Assembly (NCBI RefSeq): GCF_017654505.1
Contig: NC_054538.1
Location: 27,181,674-27,245,673, forward strand
Direction: 5' to 3'
DNA length: 64,000 bases
From: Polyodon spathula
Taxonomy: Eukaryota; Chordata; Actinopteri; Acipenseriformes; Polyodontidae
Both the position numbers and the translations under genes were made by a program. The stretch's first letter is position 1. Every line of letters starts with the position of its first letter. Positions 39,432-49,800 of the stretch are shown here, in pieces. A model generated the notes under the pieces. The model made no database searches, was not told the origin of the DNA, and saw only the letters and a program-made list of their open reading frames with translations.

Positions 39432-39500
39432 GCCTTATAAAAATATATTAGTTTTCTTTTTAATTTAAAAAGTTACATAAGGGCAGATACAGAAGTACAC

Positions 39501-39547
39501 AAATATATATATATATATATATTATATATAATATATATATAATATAT

Positions 39548-39579
<32 letters not shown>

Positions 39580-39600
39580 ATAGATATATATATATATATA
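39501..39600. repeat. imperfect (AT)n repeat
   Basis: AT dinucleotide tract with scattered TTA interruptions, lying about 70 bp after galm remnant D. Confidence 0.9.
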
Positions 39601-40297
39601 TCGCAACGTACATGGTCTTACATTATAGAAATTAGGCACCAAGATAATGCAGCAGCCATCATTTTTTTTTACTTGCAACATTTATAATACCAGCAGAACA
39701 TAAATCTAATAAAAGCAAATTATCTTTAAAACAAGAATAAGGAGCAAGTGATAATGTTACTGATGCAAATATGAGGTAATAACGTAGATTTTAAAACCGA
39801 GGCTATCTCCCATTTGAAGCCACTGATAATTAGGACTTGCTAATTATGATCTCAAAAGGGGTTTTTCCAAAGCTGTTACCCGCCTCCATTTTGGTCCCGA
39901 TTTGATTCAAGCCAGAAGACTTTAGGGACTGTAGTAATTTCCATACATAAGGCTTTGGTGAATGGTCCTACTTTAGTTCACACTTACAAAGCAACAACAT
40001 TTTATTATCCACATACTTCTGTGACACCAATAGTGATATAAATATAAAAACATTGAAAATGTTCAAAGGAAATCTAATGTTTACAGAACTAGGTTAATTT
40101 AAGAACTACCTAAGTTTCTTCTTATTATGTCTGTTACAATGCAGCTGTGTTTTCATTTCACTAAACTAAATGGTAAAAACAGCTTAGATAAATATGGGCC
40201 ATTGGCAAGAAAACAAAGAAAGCCAACCCACAGTGCACCTGGGCTCTATCTGCTTGTTAAACAAATGGCTTTGATCCAAGCATAGAATTTTTTTTGG

Positions 40298-40928
40298 TGT
40301 GACAGGGTAGCCAAGTAGTGACGTCAGGCCAGAATGCAGGAAGACACAAACAGGCAATACTGCAGGGCAAAAAGACGCAGCGTGAGCCGTTTATTTAAAC
40401 TAAAATAAAATAAATATTTAAACACAAAAACACTTGCTCACAGAGCAAAATAAAGGTTTTAAATAAAACAAATATTGAACACAAAACACACAGGTAAGGC
40501 TGGGCAGATCGCTTTCACTGATCCTATGTTTCTTTATTTTTTGCCTGCCCGCATGCTCGCTCCTCCAAACACCCACACCAAGCAGGGAGAACGGCAGGCT
40601 TATATATCGTGGCCGAGTAATTATTCTATTAGCCCTCAGCGACAATCTGCACAAGTTTATTAATGTGGATGGGGTTTCCCATCCACGCTGCAACACAATA
40701 CAAAAACACACGGCTATGTCGTCACAAATACAAGAAATAAATCATAATACAAAGCAAATACAAAATATGCACCGGGGCAGGGAGTACCCGTTCTTAAATA
40801 AATACAAAACCAAATCAAAACAATAACCTGGCAGAATGCACCGCACTCGTTCTCCACATACAAAAACATTTTCTAGCAGGGCTTTGCCCCGCCCCCTTTT
40901 CATGTACAGGGCTCCTGGCCCTGTTACG
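40298..40928 (-). mobile_element. solo-LTR-like element, 631 bp
   Basis: The termini are TGTGACAGGG on the plus strand (40298) and, on the minus strand, CGTAACAGGG, a one-base change from TGTAACAGGG. Flanks TTTGG (40293-40297) and GTTGG (40929-40933) agree at 4 of 5 positions. On the minus strand it holds several AATAAA signals and ends ...CTACCCTGTCACA. No coding sequence is seen. Solo LTR is the simplest reading. Confidence 0.65.
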
Positions 40929-41401
40929 GTTGGTATAAACATATACTTTAGTATAGCCAAAAATTACCCTGAACTATGTTTTATTACTGAACATGATGAT
41001 ACACTTATATACTAGTAAACAAGTATGTCAGTGATATACTCAATAGCTTGTGCTTACAATTGGACAACCGGTAGAAATATGTAAAACTCTCAACATAAAT
41101 TCCATGTCGGGGCATCTTGACTGCTGCGACATTAACAGGGCCCCAGTGGCACAGAGAAACCAGGTGCCCTCAGAAGCTGCCTACAACAGTGTGTTTTCGT
41201 TTTTAAACTTCCTGCCAGTGCATTTTTTGTAGCAATGAAGATACTAGCTAAGCTCAACATTTCTTTCATTTTCAAGTTTGCCCTTGCCAGTGCCAGGGCT
41301 TCAACCTTCTGCATGTCTTGGCTGCTTGCCATTTTTAAAATGAGAACTGACTTCGTTTCATGCAGGGATGTGCAGATCATTTTAATGTGCAAGATGAAAT
41401 C

Positions 41402-41402
<1 letters not shown>

Positions 41403-41480
<78 letters not shown>
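41403..41480. repeat. (AT)n microsatellite
   Basis: Uninterrupted AT run of about 75 bp. Confidence 0.95.
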
Positions 41481-41488
<8 letters not shown>

Positions 41489-42238
41489 ATTACAAAAATA
41501 CTTTAATTACGAGCTAGTTTTTAGGGATTGTTAACTATATAGCAATTACTTTATATTACCCCCTGGAAATTAATGTTTGTGTTTTTCTCTGTTCACAAAA
41601 CAAGTACTTAAATGTGGGCAAGTTGACTTTGTCCTCTGGAGTCTTGGAAACCTACTGTAACTAGAAAACAATGTAATTATGCCCTAAACCATGTCAATGA
41701 TTGTCTATGTAATAAAGGAATGGTTGTCATGAATTTAAGATTCAAATTAGACAAGTGATATGGATTGTGTTTGCAACATATTTGTGGAGATCTCACAAAG
41801 GTTTCTAGAAAATGTTTACAACCCCCCTTTTTTTAATCAGATTTGGAGTGCCCTGAGCAACTTGTGTTTCAATAATCCTTTGCAGGTTAGTGCAGGAGTG
41901 CTCACCGTTTTGCACAGTCATAATGTCAGTGCTAACGATCTGTACTCAACAGGGGTAGTTCAGTGGCTTGCAGTGACATTTCCTGTTGATTTTTTTTATT
42001 TTTATGGTGCTTATGATTAAACAGGAATTGTTGTGTAATGAAATGTTCAAAACATTCACTTCAAGCCAGTAACTATATAATTATTGGGGTCGCTTAGAGA
42101 AAACATTTAAATAAGGTCATATAGATTTAGATATAGAAACTAGCAACTTCACCTGTTCGACGTTTTGCTGTTCATAATTGGGCCAGCAGGATAATGTACT
42201 GCAGTGTGTGGGCAAGCCTCCCACATGCAGTTTTTATA

Positions 42239-42331
42239 AAATGACCAAACAAACGTTGACCTCGTGAGGGCCCCAATTCTGCTGGGGGCCCTATGCTGTA
42301 GCGTAATTTGCGTATAAATTAATCCGGCCCT
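42239..42331. mobile_element. possible hAT-type terminus (isolated)
   Basis: The complement starts CAGGGCCGGATTAATTTATA and continues through GGGCCCCCAGCAGAATTGGG, resembling hAT ends of the CAGGGCCGG class. No partner terminus with an 8 bp duplication was found. Confidence 0.35.
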
Positions 42332-42600
42332 GGACCCTTGGTCTGCATTAACCATATTCTGAAAGGTCTCTGACCCGGAGTCAAAGATTCAACCACAGCA
42401 GGTGTTCAGAGATGTCAGAGACGGGAGAATTGGCACCAATCAGGAGCTTACCTTGCAGCATGAGCAGGACCCAGTTGTAACATTGTTGTCACAAATCAGG
42501 GGTAAATTGTTACAACAATGTTGCAAGGGACTGAGAGCGGGAAACCAGGGGCCAAGCGGGGCACCGTGGAGTGCCCTGGACGGAAGGGGGGCACCGGGAC

Positions 42601-42622
42601 TGGGGGGTGGGGGGGGGGGAAA

Positions 42623-42671
<49 letters not shown>
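42601..42671. repeat. poly-G tract
   Basis: About 70 bases almost entirely G. It makes spurious polyglycine or polyproline open frames on the two strands and is a candidate quadruplex or assembly gap point. Confidence 0.95.
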
Positions 42672-42672
<1 letters not shown>

Positions 42673-43217
42673 TGAATAAGTGGCAGAGTGCGAGCAATGG
42701 CAAGCTGTTGCGGAGACTAAGAGAGCTGCTGAGACAAGACAAAGAATTGGAGAGAACAGCTAAAGGGAGCCAGACAGAAGCGGGACTAAAGAAGGAAGAA
42801 AGAAACCAGCCAGAGACTGTACTTAGTTGGGTGTAGCACATGGCCAATACAGTGTGTTGGACTGAGTACTTTCTTTTACTTTATTATTTTTCAGTTTGAG
42901 TAGCACTATGTGCTGCAGCTGTACCACTGACTGCATCTGAGCACCTGAAATACCTATGAGAGTCTGGCTTCAATTCCTGCAAATGCTACAATACTTATGT
43001 GTAATTTGTATTTCTGGAGCAGCTCAGCAAGCTGTAACCAGGGATGCTGGAACTAGGGGTGCTGGGGGCACAGCTTTGCATGACTTCCATCATATACAGG
43101 AGTTACAGTTTTCAAATGCTTTCAGCACTCACACTTTAAAAATTGTTGGTTGTTGACACCAACAAGCTAAAGCCACAATCAGAATTTTTGAAAAACAAAG
43201 CAAAAAGTTTTTCTTAT

Positions 43218-43356
43218 TTGTTAATCTATAGTATATCTCAACAAACCTGGAACCCTTTTATTTCTTATTCTTTCAACCAGCCCCATTTATCAGATGCCTT
43301 GCTGCAACTAGGAGAAGAACATAACCACACTGCATGGTTCATATTTTATGTATTTT
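43218..43356 (+). pseudogene. galm: galm last-exon remnant E (GEEHNHTAWFIFYV)
   Basis: The plus strand encodes FNQPHLSDALLQLGEEHNHT followed by AWFIFYV, matching the GALM C-terminus VNQP.FP..LL.PGEEY.HTTWF.FSV. The preceding CLETQNW, which holds the catalytic Glu, is replaced by SQQTW plus extra residues, and the normal stop after V is lost so the frame runs on for about 15 codons. Confidence 0.85.
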
Positions 43357-43939
43357 ATGTAGATCCATGGGGGAGCCAAGCAACAAACCAAGAATCATGT
43401 TAGTTTATTCCCTATAAGCAAATAAAGGCAGAAAATAAACATAATGACATTTTTTGTATAGACTTGTATTTATGTACTCTTCCATCCGTAGCTGTTGGCT
43501 ACCCTAAATGTTTAAAATGTATTACAATACAGTATTACCGGTTGCCAGCTATGCTGGCCCTCCCTTTGTGTTTTTTTAGTAAGCATCTGAGAATATATTT
43601 AAACCAGTTTTAATAGGGCCTTGTATTTATTATACTAATAAAAATTCACATTACTAAGCTACTAAAGCTGGTATTTTTATTGTTAGCTTACAAGGTTTGA
43701 AATTTTGATTCCACTGGACATATTATTCGGCAGGTGTTCATAAAGTATGTGAATCTTTACATCTAAGCTTAACTTAAAAAAAAAACCACACACACCTACT
43801 GATACTCTTAAACAGAGCACACAAGCAACAATGTGCAGTGTATTTTTTGACATGCAAGCTTTTTCCTTTACGCATTTATGTATAGAAATAGAAATACTCG
43901 CGTGTACAAAATTACACACGATAAATTCTAGACCTCAAC

Positions 43940-44235
43940 TAAAAAAAAGCAGTGCTTCAAAAAGCATATGGTTAAACCTTTGAAATATTGCTCACAGACA
44001 GAATTAAAATGTCTCATATTTGTCTGCATAGTGTGTGTGTGTGTGTGTTTATTTAGAATATCCGCATTCTCCTGATCTTTAGTCACTTAGTCTCACATCC
44101 AGACGCACTTTTAATAGGATTTACACTTAACTTATCAAAGTGGATGTTATGCACATAGAAGCATTATTACTGTAAACTTTCAGAACATGTATCCTGATAT
44201 CATGTGTTCTACTTATGCATGCTTATATGACTACT
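43940..44235 (+). repeat. direct duplication, copy 1
   Basis: Shares with 45125-45420 the ordered blocks GCATAGTGTG, TGTCTGCATTCTC-like, CTTAGTCT, GTGGATGTTA, GAAGCA-TATTACTGT and CACTTTCAGAA. Divergence is substantial, so the duplication is old. Confidence 0.65.
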
Positions 44236-45124
44236 GCTAGAAAAAAACAACTTTACAAAGCCTTATATCTCAGAAACCATTTCAGCCATCATTCATGTTT
44301 TCTGTTTAATAAACGCTGCCTCTTAAATGTGTTGTAGATCTTAACACTAAACTCTGACCTCATTTATTTTTCTGCTCTATTGAGACATTTTTTAAAAATA
44401 TATATTTTCAAATAATACAATGATTAAAAAAGAAAGTTGACTTATTTTTTATTATGATCACTGTTTGACATTTAAGAGATCTGTCAGGTTAATAACAACA
44501 TTAATTTATCCCCATTTTCACACCAATGGGTTTAACCCTCATTTAAAAAAAAAAAAAAAGTTTGGGAGAGTACCATAAGATCATAACCACTACTTCTATT
44601 TCTCAGCTAGTGGATTTTTCACTGAAACTATTAGATTCAGTACTGAATTTCTCAACGCAAGAGCCCCACCTACTGGACTAACATTATTCTTCCTCAACTC
44701 CATTCTGTCTGCACTGCAACACCTAACCAAGCCACAAGCTACTCTTGATTCTCCTTGTTACAAGCTTTACTGTTCATCATCACACCTGTTTTACGTCTGC
44801 CTCTCTGCTACTGTTATATTGTTTTCTCAGTTTGGTGACTTCCTGTGCTCTCAAATTCTTATTAATATGCTGTGTGCTTTTGAAAATGCCGCCAAAACAC
44901 TGAATATTGTAGTATGCTTGTATTTGACGAACGAGAACGATTAATTAAATAGAAAATAATCCAAGCAGTCTTACACCTAATGTACAGTGGGACGTAGGAA
45001 AGCCAGACTGATATATCAAATCCCTGTTATAAAAAATATAATCGGTGAAAAAAAGTAAAATAACTAGTATATTTAAAACTAATTATAAGCATTGTAAGCA
45101 ATGATAAGTTGCCAATAAATTTAA

Positions 45125-45420
45125 CACCTCAACTACATAAAAAAATGCAATGCTGCAAAAAAAAAAAGTTGGTTACCTTGCTTGTACAGACAAGAACATG
45201 TTGAATTAGCCCGCATAGTGTGGGTATTTATCTAAAATGTCTGCATTCTCATGATGTGCAGTAGCTTAGTCTAATCCACTCACACTAATATAATGGTTTC
45301 TTTTTAACCTGTCAAGATGGATGTTACGCATACTGAAGCACTATTACTGTGCACTTTCAGAAAATGCATTCAGATAACATAACATGCACTCTACAGTATA
45401 TATGCTATAGCATGACAATT
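45125..45420 (+). repeat. direct duplication, copy 2
   Basis: Second copy of the 43940-44235 segment, about 1.2 kb downstream in the same orientation. Neither copy codes for a recognisable protein. Confidence 0.65.
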
Positions 45421-46189
45421 TATTGCACTTGTAATTTGTGCTTTAAGTAGGTAGGTAGGTATACAGTAATATGCTGTCATTTTATTTTGGTATATGATTA
45501 ATATTCATTATCTTCAGTTAGTAAAGCTATTACATATATATATATATATATATATAAGCATTACTTTCTGTATATATTTACAAGTTGCGTTTTCATAAAA
45601 GGCAACACTGACAAGAGCTTTTATTTTTTAGTTTACATTTTTGCACCCCACTCAGTTCTACAGCTACATTCCGTAGATATGAAAATATATACAAGTTAAT
45701 TGTGTATTTACTGTTGAAACATACATGCCACAAGACAGCTTACTACTAGACACTTGTCAGCATTCGAAGAATCAACTAAGATGCTTTATACAGGGATGCT
45801 CAGTCATGTGGGCTAGAGGGCAGGCATTGTTTTTTTTTTTTTTTTGTCTGCCCCTTTTGTGTGCGTGTGTACATGGCTTCACTGCCATATAATAATCTAC
45901 CTAGCTTGTAAGCAGGACTGTTCTGTGCATTTATATTGAGCACCTTTTGTTAAATTCTAAAATATGTGAAGCTGAATAATGCTGTTCAAAGTGTGAATGA
46001 AAATAAAACACAAAAAACCTTAAAGAAGCCCTTACCATTAAGATTATTTATAAATGGAATTCTTGGTAAAATGGTTTAAGATGAGGAGCTACATGCATAC
46101 CTGGAACAAGACAACGACTTGTTTGCCTATCTAGATATTGCAAGACACATGCACCTCTTTGTGGTAAACTAACTTGATTTTAAATTCGC

Positions 46190-46753
46190 AAATAAATCCA
46201 AAAATTATTTATTAATTTGCTTGTTGTTAACTGTCACTGATGGCGTAGTCACAGGATGAAATCACCCCCACCCCACTTTTTTTTTTTTTTTGTCTTGTTA
46301 AAACCAAATCTTGCAATACAATTCAGGCTTGCAGTTGGAATATTTACATGTCTGAACAGTAGGAGCACAAGTGCGCTGATGGACTAATCCAAGTTGAATC
46401 ATATCTAGAAATGTAATGTACATATATCACAAAGACCAGTTTTTTTTAAAGTGAAGATTTAATTTAATGCAGATACAAAACAGCCCATTGCATTTTAGTT
46501 CTTATGCACCGCATGACCACTTGTATAAATGACACATTTTTTTCTACCTGCTAACAAAATACTCAGCCATTTTCCAAATCTGTTTGCTTTTTATTTTTTT
46601 GACAAAAAAAAAAAAAAAAAAAAAAAAGGAACCAGGATTACACCTCAACATATTACTCAAAACACAAAATCCTCATCAGAATCAACAGATTCCCTAATAA
46701 TAATGTAAACAAATAATGTGTTCCTTCCAAAAAGATTTGGTTTTATAAAAAGT
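46190..46753 (-). other. srsf7: srsf7 3' UTR with candidate poly(A) signals
   Basis: Downstream of the srsf7 stop on the minus strand, AATAAA hexamers occur at the complements of 46590-46595 and 46208-46213. A long T-run in the transcript (complement of 46603-46627) lies just upstream of the first hexamer. The actual cleavage site cannot be set by sequence alone; two signals would allow alternative 3' ends. Confidence 0.5.
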
Positions 46754-46808
46754 TTAGTCATCTCTTTCAGGGGTTTCACTCCTGCGGGGACTTCCTGATG
46801 GTGAGCGC
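46754..46808 (-). CDS. srsf7: srsf7 coding exon 9 and stop
   Basis: Acceptor TCTTGTAG. Encodes [17 protein letters not shown] and then TAA (46756-46754), matching the conserved [16 protein letters not shown] end of SRSF7. Confidence 0.95.
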
Positions 46809-49800
46809 CTACAAGACAGAAAGAAAGTTTAAATTACAGTACCATTGTCTCACACGTTTTTGTTTGGTTCTTTTTTGGTGGGGTGGGGGACAAACATTAA
46901 GGCCATTCCTGCCTTTCCTTCACTTAAAACTTCCCCCAACAAAGGAAGAATCCTTACCTTCGCTTTGGAGGTGATGTTCTAGATTTTGACTGGCTGGGAA
47001 AGAAATTTAAACTTTTAGGACACACTTTAAAATAAGTGCCTGTTTATTAAAGACCAATGTTAATGTTTAGAAATTAACAAAATACCTATTTCCTGGGGAC
47101 ATAAAGTCACATAGAAAGTGTGGAATTTACATAAAATTAAATGGATTTCATATAAATCGCTATTTGAAACAGTGTAATTAATTCACTGGCACTTATAAAG
47201 TCCTTATTATATATGAAGCGCTCTTCACTGAAGTCATTAACATTTTTTTTTTTTTATTAATTCCCAATTTTTCTCCCAATTTTGGAATGTCCAATTACTA
47301 TTCAACCTGGCTGCAGCCCCAGCACTAACTTGGGAGAGACGAAGACGAGCACAGGGAAATTGACAGCTGTCAGCTATCTGCTTTTTTTCACTCTGCAAAC
47401 CCAGCTGGCAGCTATCTCAGAACTTACAGCATCAGAGGACCACGCAGAATTGCATACAGGCAGCCACAGGGGTTGCTGGTGTGCAGCGAGCCAAGGACTC
47501 CCCAACAAACCTAACCCCTCCCTTCCCATGCAGTGCTTGGCCAATTGTGCGACACCCCCTGGGAACTCCCGTCTACAGTCGGCGGTGGCATAGCTTGGCT
47601 CTCCAAGCTACAGGGCACACCCTGCTCTCCAGAATTAAGAGAACATGTATAGTATAATAATGTATATGTCCAAAGCCATTTAGCAATATTAATTAGTACA
47701 TAAGCTGGTACAAATTATTTTAACAATTGGGCACTCAAAGACATCTACTTGGATAATGCTGTTAAGGGTTGCAGATGTTAACACAGTACTCACCTCCTGG
47801 CTTGAGAGCCAGATTTTGATCTTGCCACAGTGCCAGATCTGAAAATGTTTAGATGTAAGAGTTTACATTATTTAAATTAGTGCTGGGACAAATATCCGAA
47901 CAAACATTTTTTTATATTCTTGTATTCAAAGGTAAGAAAATTAATAAAAAAAATGTCTCTGTCCATCAAATTATTTTATCGGTGTCAGATTTTATATATA
48001 TTGTCTAATAGGCTGGCGGCAGGATTTGCTCACTTTGCTTCTCAGCTACTTGCTATTGTCACTGCTGCGAGGGGGGGGGGGGGGGTGTCCTGCCAGCACC
48101 CCGTTGGCAGACGTGGCGAGTGGGGGGGCGTTCTCCTGGGGCACCCCAACTGTCAGAAAAAAACAGCCCCATATATATTTTATATATATTAAAAAATAGG
48201 GGTACGGTTCTGTCTGTAATATGTTACAGGTCACTCAGTAATCTGTCGCGTACCCGACTGAAGTGGGACCAGAGTAAGGGCGGATATGTAAAAAGGCAGA
48301 TAAATAAATCCTATTTTAAACCATTATGCACAGCTGTAACAAATTACTATTTCACACAACAATTGTTTTGAGATTCACCTCTCATTGGAAAGCGCCCCAT
48401 AATCCCTCGTTTAGAAAGATACAGGGTATTAATGCCTGCAGCAGAGTAGCTGTCTGCTGTGTAGGTGCATACATTCACTGCTAGTGACAGGCAGGAGATC
48501 AAGACGGAAGTTGAAGTCAATACACCCTGCAGACGAACAGGATTTATTTCCATATGAATACACTTTACAGCTCGCGTGACACTACACATATTTGTTGCGC
48601 ATGGAGCACATCCAACACAGTGTACAAAAGCTTTGGTAGAATCTACAGTCTCTGAACTAATCTTCTCTGTTCAAAAATAAACTAGCATTGCTGAAGACAT
48701 TGATCATGGTGGATATGTGATGGGTGGATACACAACAGATTACTGTACTAGCAAAATAAATGACTCCTAGTAATCAACATTTTAATTCTTTCATTATGCA
48801 ATCCTAGTTTTAGTTAAGTGGAATGCAAAAAAAATAAATATTGTTTTTTTTTCATTGTTCAACACCCCCTTTCACATTTACTTTACTTGATGTGTTGAAG
48901 TTAAAAACTAATGTTATTACTTTATGAAAATGTGTCTATGGACACTTTTATTGCAAAGACACAATGTCAGGGATTACTGAGAAAACATGCACTGTCTACT
49001 TTGTTTTTACTTGAATTACTTAAAACACACACAAGATTTAACTACTGTATTGCTTTCTTTGTTTTGTAGTTAATTCACAAGGGTAAAGTACCGCCTTTCT
49101 TACTTCTGGGATATTTTTCAACTTTAATACAGTGTTGCATATAATGGCTTTGATAATGATTTGAAAAGAACGAATATCCGAATATGAAAATTCCATGTTC
49201 TTCCCAGCACAAATTTAAATACACTTAGTTCACACAAATGAATCTTTGGAGCCATGACCACTACATCTCATTTTTTAAATTTTGAAATATATATTTTTTA
49301 AATTTAGTAAAACGTCAATTATTTTGTATTATTTTCTCCCATTTTGGCATATACAATTATTTTTTTTTAGGCTCAGCTCACAGCTACCATCCCCGCGCTG
49401 ACTCGGGAGCGGCAAAGACAAGCACACGCTGTCCTCCATAGCGGGTGCCGTCAGCCAACCGCAGCTTGCAGGCAAGCCCGCAGGCGCCCAGCCAGACTAC
49501 AGGGATCACTGGTGCGCGGTGAGCCGAGGACACCCTGGCCGACCTAAGCCCTCACCCCTAGCGGCGCTCGGCCAATTGTGTGCCACCCCCTGGGAGCTCC
49601 CATCTACATACAGCAATAAAATAGCCTGGACTAGAACTGGCGACCTCCAGGCTATAGGGCACATCCTGCATTCTACTTAGAACAATTTTGAAATATTTTT
49701 AACATTGAAATGTCTGAATCAGAAGAAAACCAAGACTGAATTCACAAAATTCCATGTGCTTTCTATGGTTCTGAAAATGCAGACTTCTTTGCGGTCTCAA

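Larger units (their letters stand above)
22230..43356 (+). pseudogene. galm: galm (galactose mutarotase) degraded copy, spread over about 21 kb
   Basis: GALM interconverts alpha and beta anomers of galactose and glucose in the cytosol and feeds the Leloir pathway. Five exon-like blocks lie in gene order on the plus strand, separated by intron-sized gaps: 22230-22375, 28511-28782, 29471-29540, 39280-39431 and about 43218-43356. Acceptor AGs precede the first four, so this is a decayed intron-containing gene and not a processed retrocopy. Defects seen are frameshifts in the first and second blocks, a lost residue in the third, a GC in place of GT after the fourth, and loss of both the catalytic Glu and the native stop in the last. 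The first coding exon and one exon near the C-terminus were not found. It lies between hnrnpll and srsf7, the conserved position of GALM. Confidence 0.85.

Noticed and set aside
41138..42331. Possible complete hAT between CAGGGCC at 41138 and CGGCCCTG at 42324-42331
   Set aside because: The termini agree only over the first seven bases and the 8 bp flanks do not match.
42402..42847. Open frames on both strands with polyglycine or polyproline
   Set aside because: They are produced by the poly-G tract; no domain, splice context or family resemblance supports them.
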